Source: JAVZGQ01 sp038998365 (GTDB lineage: Archaea; Aenigmatarchaeota; Aenigmatarchaeia; CG10238-14; SCSR01). Taken from it: 9,386 bases of DNA. Positions 1 to 6,917 of the stretch are shown here, piece after piece. A program made the translations under genes and the position numbers. Each line of letters starts with the position of its first letter. Position 1 is the stretch's first letter. The DNA is taken from positions 1 through 9,386 of the forward strand of contig JAVZHJ010000030.1 in NCBI GenBank assembly GCA_038998365.1, read 5' to 3'. A model generated the notes under the pieces. That model was not told the DNA's origin, did not search any database, and saw only the letters and a program-made list of their open reading frames with translations.

Positions 1-54
1 GTCTGAAAATTCCGGATAAGTGCGAATCTTCTTTTTAATCAAGCTTGTCGTCAA
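1..54 (-). CDS. Partial 5' end of a leftward gene, possibly a phosphoribosyltransferase
   Basis: The frame is open from a TTG at 54-52 to the window edge, giving 18 codons that translate as MTTSLIKKKIRTYPEFSD. An in-frame stop (TAA, 75-73) lies just upstream, and the only start candidates are TTG at 54 and TTG at 42; there is no ATG. The I-R-T-Y-P-E-F stretch resembles the N-terminal segment of adenine phosphoribosyltransferases (typically I-R-x-x-P-D-F-P), but 18 residues cannot establish a family. The TATA-like box at 77-85 is centred about 27 bp upstream of the TTG, which would suit a leaderless transcript. I infer coding from the natural amino-acid composition and the promoter position. 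The sequence beyond the edge is needed to confirm it. Confidence 0.42.
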   Translation of the reverse strand, partial: MTTSLIKKKIRTYPEFSD

Positions 55-76
55 ACTTTTCCCAAATTTGTTTTAA

Positions 77-85
77 TTTATATTT
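77..85. promoter_or_regulatory. Shared TATA-like box of a divergent gene pair
   Basis: The box reads TTTATATTT on + and AAATATAAA on -. Its centre (81) is 24 bp from the ATG at 105 on + and 27 bp from the TTG at 54 on -. This is the archaeal TATA-to-start spacing expected for leaderless mRNAs in either direction. Neither gene has an SD site. The near-symmetric box may recruit TBP in both orientations (inference). Confidence 0.5.
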
Positions 86-104
86 CACTAGGTAATTTTA
101 AAAT

Positions 105-548
105 ATGCAACCATACACAAATTTCAAAATATTTTTAATATTTTTGTTAGTGGCAGCAATAGTTTTATCTTCAAAACAATTTAAAAAATTTGGATTGTAT
201 CAAGAAACTTCAGAAATTGAAATTTTGAATTTCGCTACCGATAAAGACACATACAGCTCTTATGAAGATATGAAAATTTCCCTCTTGATAAAAAGCTCAA
301 AAGATTTGGAAAATGTTACCATAACAGTTTGGGGAATTAAACCAAGAAATTACGCTTATATAAACGATTCAAGAACAGTTAGCTTGAAAGAAGGTGAAAA
401 TGAAATAACCTTTACAGAAAAAACACCTTACTGCACTTCAGGCTGTGGGGGAGTTTATCCAGGGCCTTATGATTTAAATGCTGAAGTTTGGATTAATGGA
501 AAATCTGTAGCAAATTCTACTAAAACCATAAATTTGGTTAAAGGTTGA
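105..548 (+). CDS. Small membrane-anchored extracytoplasmic protein, Ig-like fold likely
   Basis: The 147-residue protein has one N-terminal hydrophobic helix (about residues 8-22) that acts as a signal anchor or uncleaved signal. It is followed by a strand-rich extracellular region resembling CARDB or other Ig-like beta-sandwich domains, with D-K-D-T-Y-S-S-Y near residue 46 at the start of the domain. Two cysteines (C110 and C114, in PYCTSGCGG) could form a disulfide or bind a metal. Three N-glycosylation sequons (N70, N87, N137) support an external location. The start is the first ATG after a TATA box at leaderless spacing, with no SD. It lies 42 bp before the ABC ATPase gene on the same strand and may be a substrate or accessory of that system (inference). 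No family is firmly recognised. Confidence 0.72.
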   Translation: MQPYTNFKIFLIFLLVAAIVLSSKQFKKFGLYQETSEIEILNFATDKDTYSSYEDMKISLLIKSSKDLENVTITVWGIKPRNYAYINDSRTVSLKEGENEITFTEKTPYCTSGCGGVYPGPYDLNAEVWINGKSVANSTKTINLVKG

Positions 549-590
549 ATTATTTTATTTCTTAAAGCCCAACAATAAGAAGAGAGAAAA

Positions 591-1268
591 ATGAAGCCAG
601 TGGTGGAATTAAGAAAAGTGAGCAAGGTTTACAAGATGGATGAAGTTGAAGTCACAGCTTTGAAAGATATAGATCTCAAAATAATGGAGAAAGAGTTCGT
701 TGCAATAATTGGACCATCAGGCTCAGGTAAATCTACTCTTCTTCACTTGATCGGCTTGCTAGACAAACCAACTTCTGGAAAAATTTTTTTAGATAGTGTT
801 GACACTTCCAAGCTGAAAGACAAGCAGCTAGCAAGGTTAAGGGGAAGGAAAATAGGCTTTGTCTTCCAATTCTTCAACTTATACCCAACTCTAACTGCTT
901 TGGAAAATGTTGAATTGCCAATGATGATAGCTGAAAAAGATAAGAGAGAAAGTGAAAAGCGAGCAATTGAGCTCTTGAAAAAAGTTGGTTTAGAAAAAAG
1001 GGCATATCACTTGCCTTCTCAGTTATCAGGAGGAGAAAGACAGAGAGTTGCGATAGCTAGAGCTTTGGCAAATGACCCAGCTTTAATTCTAGCCGACGAG
1101 CCAACAGGAAACTTAGATTCAAAAAGTGGGGAAGAGGTAATGAAGATATTCGATAAGCTGCAAGAAGAAGGTAAAACTATTGTTATGGTTACGCATGAAA
1201 TGAACATAGCAAGATATGCTGAAAGAATAATTTATTTAAGAGATGGTAGAATAATTAAAGGAGGATGA
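591..1268 (+). CDS. ABC transporter ATP-binding protein, MacB/LolD (COG1136) type
   Basis: This cytoplasmic nucleotide-binding subunit should hydrolyse ATP to drive the MacB/FtsX-type permease at 2490-3752. At 225 residues it is the usual length for the family. All motifs are intact: Walker A GPSGSGKST (41-49), Q-loop Q93 in GFVFQFFNL, signature LSGGE (145-149) followed by RQRVAIARAL, Walker B LILADE (165-170), D-loop around 172-177 and switch histidine H202. The segment LPTLTALENVELPMM-like at about 98-112 and the PTGNLDS motif are typical of the MacB/LolD/FtsE group. These machines transmit force to extracytoplasmic domains rather than importing solutes. There is no strong SD; an AT-rich TATA-like stretch at 550-560 could give the gene its own start site. 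Its 3' end carries the SD of the next gene. Confidence 0.95.
   Translation: MKPVVELRKVSKVYKMDEVEVTALKDIDLKIMEKEFVAIIGPSGSGKSTLLHLIGLLDKPTSGKIFLDSVDTSKLKDKQLARLRGRKIGFVFQFFNLYPTLTALENVELPMMIAEKDKRESEKRAIELLKKVGLEKRAYHLPSQLSGGERQRVAIARALANDPALILADEPTGNLDSKSGEEVMKIFDKLQEEGKTIVMVTHEMNIARYAERIIYLRDGRIIKGG
1257..1264 (+). promoter_or_regulatory. Strong Shine-Dalgarno site for the COG1361 gene
   Basis: AAAGGAGG ends five bases before the ATG at 1270 and overlaps the last codons of the ABC ATPase gene. It shows translation coupling within one mRNA and fixes the start of the downstream gene. Confidence 0.85.
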
Positions 1269-1269
1269 G

Positions 1270-2487
1270 ATGAAAAAGAAAATTTTTCTAACAATTTTGA
1301 TCTTAATTTTTCTTTTAACTTTTGAAAGTGTTTTTGCTGACCCAATAATTCAAGCAACCTTTTCAGTTTATCCCGCTAGCGTTTACCCTGGAAGCGATGG
1401 CTATATTCAAATGACTCTGAAGAACACAGGAAATGCTATTGCTAATCAAGTGAAAATTTCAAGAGTTTCTTCTGACGCACCGATAAAAATCTCTGGTGAT
1501 TGGATATCTGAGCTAGGTGGTTTAGGCATAGGCGACACAGCCATAGCAGTTTTTAAATTTTCAGTCTTGAGTACAGCTTCTCCTGGTCTATACAACGTGA
1601 AATTCCAAATAGACTATTGCCAAGATTCTGTTTGCAGAACAATAACACCAAATGTGATAATAAGTGTTCAATCACCTTCAACAATTCAGCTGATTTCCAT
1701 TTCACCTTCTTCACTCAAGCCTGGAGAAAGAACAAACATGACCTTCACCATAGCAAACACGGGCAATTTGCAAATAAACAATTTGATCTTCACTTGGTCA
1801 GCTTCAAATTACATATTACCAGTTGGCTATGACAACAGAGCATTGATTTCCAGCTTACCACCAAAATCTATTTATGAAATAACAAGAGAAGTTGCTGTAA
1901 GCTCAAGCGCAGCCCCAGGGATTTACCCAATAGCCATAACATTCCAATACACAGACAAATCTGGAACAAATCAAACAATAACTTCAACAGCAGGAATAGA
2001 AATAAGTGGAGAAACTGATTTTGAAGTCAGCGTTCAAGAAGTTTCTTCCTCTTCTGTTACGCTTACAATTGCAAACATAGGAATGAATCCAGCCTATTCT
2101 GTTCTTGTCAGAATTCCTAGGCAAGAGGGCTTTAGTGTTGTTGGAACTTCTTCAAGCATGGTAGGCAACTTAAACCCAGGCGACTATACTTTTGCAACTT
2201 TCCAGCTCATCAGTTTGCCAAATGCTGATAGAGCAACACTTTTAGTCGAAATTTCCTACACAGATGCCATAGGCTTGAGAAGAATTTTGCAAAAAGAAGT
2301 AAGTGGAAGTGAGTTGAGAACTTTTTCTAACAGAACAATTCCTATTACAAGAACACAATTCACAAGATCACCTTTAGCGGGCAACAGCACTATCTATATC
2401 ATAATCGGCGCAGCTGGAATAATTTTGGTTATAGTTTTTCTAAAGTTTTTTGTATTCAAAAAATTCAAAAGTTTTAAAAGGAAGTAA
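1270..2487 (+). CDS. COG1361/CARDB-like secreted protein of the ABC system, C-terminal membrane anchor
   Basis: The 405-residue protein has a signal peptide (K-rich N-terminus and hydrophobic core, with likely cleavage after VFA at residue 23). Three tandem Ig-like modules follow, at roughly 26-135, 140-245 and 250-345. Each has the NEW3/CARDB-type phrase on untethered strands, such as MTLKNTGNAIANQVKI, MTFTIANTGNLQINNL and LTIANIGMNPAYSVLV. A transmembrane helix (about 375-394) and a basic tail (KKFKSFKRK) follow, so the bulk lies outside the cell. There are four N-glycosylation sequons. The gene starts one base after the ATPase stop and ends two bases before the permease start, so the three products very probably work together. 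In archaea, COG1361 proteins recur beside MacB-type permeases, perhaps as the extracellular adaptor or substrate-handling part. That role is inference. Confidence 0.88.
   Translation: MKKKIFLTILILIFLLTFESVFADPIIQATFSVYPASVYPGSDGYIQMTLKNTGNAIANQVKISRVSSDAPIKISGDWISELGGLGIGDTAIAVFKFSVLSTASPGLYNVKFQIDYCQDSVCRTITPNVIISVQSPSTIQLISISPSSLKPGERTNMTFTIANTGNLQINNLIFTWSASNYILPVGYDNRALISSLPPKSIYEITREVAVSSSAAPGIYPIAITFQYTDKSGTNQTITSTAGIEISGETDFEVSVQEVSSSSVTLTIANIGMNPAYSVLVRIPRQEGFSVVGTSSSMVGNLNPGDYTFATFQLISLPNADRATLLVEISYTDAIGLRRILQKEVSGSELRTFSNRTIPITRTQFTRSPLAGNSTIYIIIGAAGIILVIVFLKFFVFKKFKSFKRK
2476..2484 (+). promoter_or_regulatory. Shine-Dalgarno site for the permease gene
   Basis: AAAAGGAAG overlaps the end of the COG1361 gene, with the GGA core seven bases before the ATG at 2490. 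It supports co-translation within the operon and the chosen start. Confidence 0.65.
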
Positions 2488-2489
2488 AA

Positions 2490-3752
2490 ATGAGGATTAG
2501 CGATGCTTTAAGCTTTTCTGTAAGAAATCTCTCTCAAAGAGGATTGAGGAGTTGGCTAACAATTTTAGGAATAGTTATAGGAATAGCTGCAGTAATAAGC
2601 ATACTTTCTGTTGGAGAAGGCATGAGAGAGAGCATTTCTTCTCAGCTTAGTGGCTTAGGCGGAGACTTGATAACAATTTCACCAGGAGCAACAAGAGCAA
2701 GAGGGGAGTTTGCTGATGTAAGGACATTTTTCCAAGCAAGATTTGGTGGGGCTATAGCAAAGCTTAATGATAAAGACATTCAAATCATCAAATCAATTCC
2801 TGAAGTGAAATATGTTAGCGGAATGATTTCAGGAAGAGCTGAGCTAAGCTACTTAGGAGAAAAAGTTTATGTTTTGGTTCAAGGTGTAGACCCAGCTGTC
2901 TGGAAGGATATAATAAACCTTGAAGTGGAAGAAGGAAGAAACTTGATGCCAGGAGATGTTAATGCCATAGTGCTAGGAAATTACGTTGCTAACAGAATGT
3001 TCAAAAGTCCAATTCCACTTAACTCTCAAATAAGCGTTGCTGGAAAATCTTTTCGAGTAGTTGGAATTTTGAAAGCTTCCACAGGCGTTGGGGGAATGAT
3101 AGGTATAGACAACTCGATTTACATGCCCTTAACTTCAGCAAAAAACGTTCTTAACATAAGCTCGAATGAATATAATTCAATTCTTGTTAAGGTTAGCAAT
3201 GTTGAAGATGTGGATGAAGTTGAAGAAAGAATAGATAAGCTTTTGATGCTTTCAAGGAAAGTCACAGAAAACACGAAAGACTACACGATAACTTCTGTGA
3301 AAAGCATTCAAGAAAGAGTTTTGAGTGTGATGGGGACTTTGAATTTCTTCTTAGCAGGAATAGCAGCAATTTCTTTGATAGTTGGTGCTGTAGGAATTGC
3401 TAACACAATGTTCATGTCCGTGATGGAGAGAACAAGGCAAATCGGCACTCTTAAAGCTTTGGGTGCAACTGATGGCGAAGTCATGCTTCTCTTCTTAATT
3501 GAGTCAGGATTGATAGGCTTAGTTGGAGGCTTGATAGGAATTTTCTTCGGCTTCATAGTTTCTGGTATAATCTCAGAAATTGGAATTAGAATGTTGGGAA
3601 TGAGTGGCATGGCTCAAACAGTTGTTTACATTCCTCTTCAGCTAGTTCTCTTCACCCTTGCTTTTTCTGTCTTGATAGGAATTCTTTCTGGTTTGCTACC
3701 AGCAAGAAGGGCTGCAAAGCTTCAGCCGGTTGAAGCTTTAAGATACGAGTAG
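2490..3752 (+). CDS. MacB/FtsX-type ABC transporter permease (COG0577)
   Basis: The 420-residue membrane subunit partners the ATPase at 591-1268. It has the standard family layout: cytoplasmic N-terminus (ALSFSVRNLSQRGLRSWLTI), TM1 about 21-43, a large extracytoplasmic MacB-PCD domain about 44-280, then TM2 about 284-308, TM3 about 331-362 and TM4 about 384-405. The FtsX domain carries the family hallmark MERTRQIGTLKALGA (312-326), the coupling loop to the ATPase. The C-terminus, LLPARRAAKLQPVEALRYE, is the classic MacB ending. Bacterial MacB works with a MacA fusion protein and TolC. No such gene is seen here, and the upstream COG1361 protein is the likely external partner. The substrate is unknown: peptide, lipoprotein-like or surface component export are all possible, as is purely mechanical signalling. 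Confidence 0.94.
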   Translation: MRISDALSFSVRNLSQRGLRSWLTILGIVIGIAAVISILSVGEGMRESISSQLSGLGGDLITISPGATRARGEFADVRTFFQARFGGAIAKLNDKDIQIIKSIPEVKYVSGMISGRAELSYLGEKVYVLVQGVDPAVWKDIINLEVEEGRNLMPGDVNAIVLGNYVANRMFKSPIPLNSQISVAGKSFRVVGILKASTGVGGMIGIDNSIYMPLTSAKNVLNISSNEYNSILVKVSNVEDVDEVEERIDKLLMLSRKVTENTKDYTITSVKSIQERVLSVMGTLNFFLAGIAAISLIVGAVGIANTMFMSVMERTRQIGTLKALGATDGEVMLLFLIESGLIGLVGGLIGIFFGFIVSGIISEIGIRMLGMSGMAQTVVYIPLQLVLFTLAFSVLIGILSGLLPARRAAKLQPVEALRYE

Positions 3753-3783
3753 TTATTTGTTAGAGCTTGAGTGAAGAGGAAAT

Positions 3784-3805
3784 ATTTTATCTTCTTTTCT
3801 TTCTT
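3784..3805 (+). terminator. T-rich termination stretch after the ABC operon
   Basis: Just downstream of the permease stop the + strand has TTTTATCTTCTTTTCTTTCTT-like pyrimidine-rich sequence with several T runs. That is the form of intrinsic archaeal termination signals. It lies inside the 3' end of the convergent surface-protein gene, so its composition is also constrained by the Arg/Lys codons of that gene's tail. Confidence 0.4.
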
Positions 3806-5556
3806 ACAAATTTCCAAGCCAAGACTCCTATAACTAATATAATAATTGCTGCAATTCCAACCAATAATTCTGTTGATATAATTACTGTTGGCACAGCACA
3901 TGACTGTGCTTCAATCGGTTTCCTCTGTGTGGTACCACAATTATTTATGTCTCTACAAGTTCTGGTTTGCCATCCCTGCACACATTCACCCCATTCACTA
4001 CAAACCCAATTTTCTTCACAAACAGCTACAGCAACACATCTTCTATTTTCACATCTGTAGCCGGAGGCACAAGCTTTATCATAATAGTTTGCTTCACCAA
4101 CACAACATTCAAACGGACAAGCTTGTTTTCCTTGCTCACCGACAATTGCAAAGTAGCTAAATCCTGGGGTTTCTGCCTCATAATAAATATAATTAGAATC
4201 TTCTGTCAGTTTATTTGTAGTTAACCTATTCCATTTATTTTCAGAAAATCTGTAGAGAGCAATTGTGCTTGGGTCTATGTTGTTTTCGGTAATCCAAGAT
4301 TTTTCAACAAAGAATTTAATTTTTGCTTGTGATATGTCTTGGTCTCTCAAGTTTTCTTTTGTTATCTTTAAATATCGATAAGCTCTACCAACAACATCCA
4401 CATGAACTTCTGCCGGTCTTTCATCAAGTTTGGTTACACTTATGCTTACAGAGTTTGCTTTATTTACGATCAAAATATTAAGTTCAAAAATATTCAAATC
4501 TCCCCTTTTTTCAAATGTTATGTTGGTTTTCTCGTTAGCTTTGACGAAGCTTAAATAAACCAAGCCTTTTCCAGGTTCTGTGTGAACAATTATGCTTGGT
4601 CGAGTTGGAGCTGGTCCGTAAGATGGAGAAGGACATCTACCACAATCTGCTTGGCAATTTGAACAAGTTTCTCCAGAATCACAATAACTATCTCCACAGT
4701 AAGTTGGAGAACTTCTACAAATACCATGGACACAATAACCGCCAGCACATTGATAATTAGCATTACAAGGAGAGCCATTTGATAAAAGTGTTATCGTTAA
4801 CCAATAAGTTTTTGAACTTCCTGTGTAATTTTCATCTTCAACAAAATAAGCAGTTATATTATATGTACCAGCATTTAGGTTAGCTGTTTGAATTGTGGTT
4901 GTTAAAGGTGTCGGTCCATTAACAACAGTCACATTAGAACCAAAATTAAATTCTATAGTAACATTTTTCCCAGTTACATTCACTGTTGCTGTGATGTTCG
5001 CCACTTGGCCTCTTACATATGTTCTATTTCCTTCTGTTCCATTGAAATACAATTTTACTTCTGTCGAGGCTTTTTCAATTGTTAAAAGCAAAGTAGAAGT
5101 ACTTATGATATAATCAGTTCCATTTGAGTAAGCTTCTTCTACACTAATTTCATACACTCCAGCTTGAGGAGCACTTACATTAAAAGCAAACCAAGCTTCA
5201 GTTTGGGTTGTATATACAGTATCATTTCCCCAGATTAATAAACTACTAGTTGAAGTTTCAGTTGAATTAAAGGTCAGATTTTCAACATTAGAATCATAGC
5301 TCCCATCAATGTAAATTAAAGATAAAGAACCTGTAGTGTTGGTTAAGTTGAAAGTTATATTATTAAGCTTATAATCACCATCTCCTGTTCCAACAACAGT
5401 AGAGTTTGTCCATGTTATATTCATGAAAAAATTGTCTACAGGGGCGATTGTTTTATTATCTATGGCCCATTCTACTGAAGCAAAAACAAAACTTGGAAAA
5501 TTAAAGGATATCAAGGCCAAAATTGATAAAAACAAAAAGATTCTTAAATCTTTCAT
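3787..5556 (-). CDS. Large modular surface protein: sequon-rich Ig-like region, Cys-rich modules, PGF-pre-PGF domain, TSP1-like repeat, C-terminal anchor
   Basis: The 589-residue protein has a signal peptide (1-27, cleavage near FVFA) and a C-terminal transmembrane helix (about 557-581) ending in RKKRR, so it is displayed outside the cell. Modules in order: two or more Ig-like/filamin-like sandwiches (28-256) carrying 20 N-x-S/T sequons; a Cys-rich linker (264-308, including CGDSYCDSGETCSNCQADCG); a Pro-rich hinge; a PGF-pre-PGF domain (about 318-473, ending ETPGFSYFAIVGE); a second Cys-rich unit (480-507); and a thrombospondin type 1-like repeat (about 513-553, with CSEWGECVQGWQTRTC). PGF-pre-PGF domains are known from archaeal surface proteins. 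No PGF-CTERM sorting signal is obvious before the anchor. AAGGA at 5566-5562 is a plausible SD for this ATG. A role in adhesion or cell contact is inference. Confidence 0.88.
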   Translation of the reverse strand: MKDLRIFLFLSILALISFNFPSFVFASVEWAIDNKTIAPVDNFFMNITWTNSTVVGTGDGDYKLNNITFNLTNTTGSLSLIYIDGSYDSNVENLTFNSTETSTSSLLIWGNDTVYTTQTEAWFAFNVSAPQAGVYEISVEEAYSNGTDYIISTSTLLLTIEKASTEVKLYFNGTEGNRTYVRGQVANITATVNVTGKNVTIEFNFGSNVTVVNGPTPLTTTIQTANLNAGTYNITAYFVEDENYTGSSKTYWLTITLLSNGSPCNANYQCAGGYCVHGICRSSPTYCGDSYCDSGETCSNCQADCGRCPSPSYGPAPTRPSIIVHTEPGKGLVYLSFVKANEKTNITFEKRGDLNIFELNILIVNKANSVSISVTKLDERPAEVHVDVVGRAYRYLKITKENLRDQDISQAKIKFFVEKSWITENNIDPSTIALYRFSENKWNRLTTNKLTEDSNYIYYEAETPGFSYFAIVGEQGKQACPFECCVGEANYYDKACASGYRCENRRCVAVAVCEENWVCSEWGECVQGWQTRTCRDINNCGTTQRKPIEAQSCAVPTVIISTELLVGIAAIIILVIGVLAWKFVRKKRR

Positions 5557-5561
5557 CGCAA

Positions 5562-5566
5562 TCCTT
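5562..5566 (-). promoter_or_regulatory. Shine-Dalgarno-like site for the surface-protein gene
   Basis: On the minus strand AAGGA sits five bases before the ATG at 5556, immediately downstream of an AT-rich TATATTTATA stretch (about 5566-5576). That stretch is too close to the ATG to be a leaderless TATA box. The promoter may instead be the TTTTTAAGG region near 5590-5600. The call is moderate. Confidence 0.4.
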
Positions 5567-5633
5567 ATAAATATATTTTTTTCCTACTACCTTAAAAAGC
5601 TTATTGGTGGAGGCTAACCTTCAAAATTAATAA

Positions 5634-5645
5634 GAGTTTAAACTC
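5634..5645. promoter_or_regulatory. 12-bp perfect palindrome between divergent genes
   Basis: GAGTTTAAACTC is an exact inverted repeat in the 116-bp gap between the divergent surface-protein and membrane-protein genes, 28 bp before the ATG at 5673. It could be an operator for a dimeric regulator. It could also be chance in AT-rich DNA. No other copy was noticed in the window. Confidence 0.3.
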
Positions 5646-5672
5646 ATTTTTATCTAAAAACAAAAAATAAAT

Positions 5673-6308
5673 ATGGCACTAGAAGGAATTTTTGCTCTAA
5701 TGACTAAGCTACCTTTTTATCACCAAATCATTTCAATAATACCAGAAAATTTTTTGAGAATTTCAATTTTCACATTTGCCCTTTTCACCTTCGGCATAAT
5801 CATGTGGAAATTTTACTCCACGCTTGCAAAAAGAGACTTGTTCAAAATAAACTTAAGCTCCTATATGACCGGGTGGGAAAAAGCAGGCGAAGCCCTTGCT
5901 TTTATTTTCAAATACACTTTCATTTTCCCATTTTATACTTTTTTCTGGTTTTTAATTTTTTCTTTCTTCCTAATTTTCCTTTCCGAATCCTTAACTATTG
6001 AGGAAATTTTCTTCGTCTCCATTTCGATTATTTCTTTCACAAGGATTGCCGCTTACTACAAGGAAGAGCTTGCAAAAGACGTGGCAACAATAATTCCAAC
6101 CACTTTTCTGTTGATATTCTTGACAAATCCAGCTTTCTTTACAGTTGATTTACTTTTAGCAAGATGGGAAAGCATGCTTTCATCTTTTCCCGAAGTTTTG
6201 ATTTACCTTCTCTTCACAATTTGTTTAGAATGGGTCTTGAGGATTTTGTATTTGATTAAGCTAACAGTTTCTAAAAGCGATGAAGGCAAAGAACAGGAAA
6301 AAGATTGA
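5673..6308 (+). CDS. Conserved-looking multi-pass membrane protein of unknown function
   Basis: The 211-residue, strongly aromatic and hydrophobic protein has about five predicted membrane segments: near 28-47, 77-103, 109-127, 137-160 and 172-197. A charged loop with the pattern FTRIAAYYKEELAKDVATII (122-141) is the most protein-specific stretch and may be functionally important. The C-terminus is a short charged cytoplasmic tail (SDEGKEQEKD). I recognise no transporter or enzyme family, and no catalytic or metal-binding cluster stands out. The start has no SD. A TATA-like TTTTTATCT (about 5648-5656) lies about 22 bp upstream, compatible with a leaderless message. The gene is divergent from the surface-protein gene and its stop lies only 3 bp from the stop of the convergent 191-aa gene. 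Confidence 0.78.
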   Translation: MALEGIFALMTKLPFYHQIISIIPENFLRISIFTFALFTFGIIMWKFYSTLAKRDLFKINLSSYMTGWEKAGEALAFIFKYTFIFPFYTFFWFLIFSFFLIFLSESLTIEEIFFVSISIISFTRIAAYYKEELAKDVATIIPTTFLLIFLTNPAFFTVDLLLARWESMLSSFPEVLIYLLFTICLEWVLRILYLIKLTVSKSDEGKEQEKD

Positions 6309-6311
6309 GAT

Positions 6312-6887
6312 TCAAAAACCGATAGAAATTCTTTGGCGTGTTAGATAAAGGACCATCGAATCCTTTCCCCAAGGATCTTTAACCAAGCTTTTATCTCTTG
6401 TTTCTATCGAATAAAGCCCAGTTATATTGTAATCTTGATTGAAATCTTCCAAGATAAAATCGATTTTATTTTCAAGTATCGAAGTTGGTGCAAGATTTCC
6501 AAAGTGCAAACCTACTGGTGGATTTTTGCTGTCCTTGTAAATTGAATTTGGAGACAAACAGAAAAAATCTTTTAGGCTTGAGTAGGCTGGAATGGCATCT
6601 CTCATAATTTCTTCAATTTTAATTTTCCCCCTTATCATCTCTTGTTTGAATAGTTTGTTAAAGTACAGAGCTATGCTTCCTGATTCAACATTTGCCCAAT
6701 CTTCCACTCTTATCCTTGCATGAAATTTTACTGTTTCTTGGGGAGAAGGCAAGAGTATTTGAAACAAAACCGCATTTTTGTCAGGATACTCTACAACACT
6801 AAATTTTGTCATGGATTTCGCTTCTCTTATAGCTTCGAGTCTACCAAGAAAATTGATATACTCAGCATCAATTGCGCTGAGAGACAT
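6312..6887 (-). CDS. Hypothetical soluble protein downstream of iscU
   Basis: The 191-residue protein has no signal peptide or membrane helix, so it is probably cytoplasmic. The N-terminal 30 residues are predicted helical and the middle alternates strands and helices (FSVVEYPDKNAVLFQILL at about 29-46, then KFHARIRVEDW). There is one cysteine (about residue 110) and no recognisable catalytic motif. I do not recognise the family. It starts 30 bp after iscU on the same strand but lacks an SD, and the gap holds a TAAAATTTA stretch about 20 bp before the ATG. It may therefore be transcribed separately rather than being the operon's last gene. A link to Fe-S assembly rests on proximity alone. Confidence 0.68.
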   Translation of the reverse strand: MSLSAIDAEYINFLGRLEAIREAKSMTKFSVVEYPDKNAVLFQILLPSPQETVKFHARIRVEDWANVESGSIALYFNKLFKQEMIRGKIKIEEIMRDAIPAYSSLKDFFCLSPNSIYKDSKNPPVGLHFGNLAPTSILENKIDFILEDFNQDYNITGLYSIETRDKSLVKDPWGKDSMVLYLTRQRISIGF

Positions 6888-6917
6888 GATAATTAATTCA
6901 ACTGTAAATTTTAATCT

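Noticed and set aside
3308..3610. 100-aa minus-strand frame opposite the permease
   Set aside because: Antisense shadow of the FtsX domain; Pro/Ile/Lys-rich composition and no start signals.
3767..4224. Overlapping plus-strand frames opposite the surface-protein 3' end
   Set aside because: His/Thr/Ser-rich shadows antisense to a strongly supported gene, with no SD or promoter.
4590..4778. Hydrophobic 62-aa minus-strand frame
   Set aside because: It is a shifted reading of the Cys-rich segment of the surface protein; Cys/Ser/Asn codons read out of frame give Val/Leu/Ile.
5423..5617. 64-aa plus-strand Lys-rich frame at the start of the surface-protein gene
   Set aside because: Antisense to the signal-peptide region and promoter of the divergent gene, with no ribosome-binding or promoter signal of its own.
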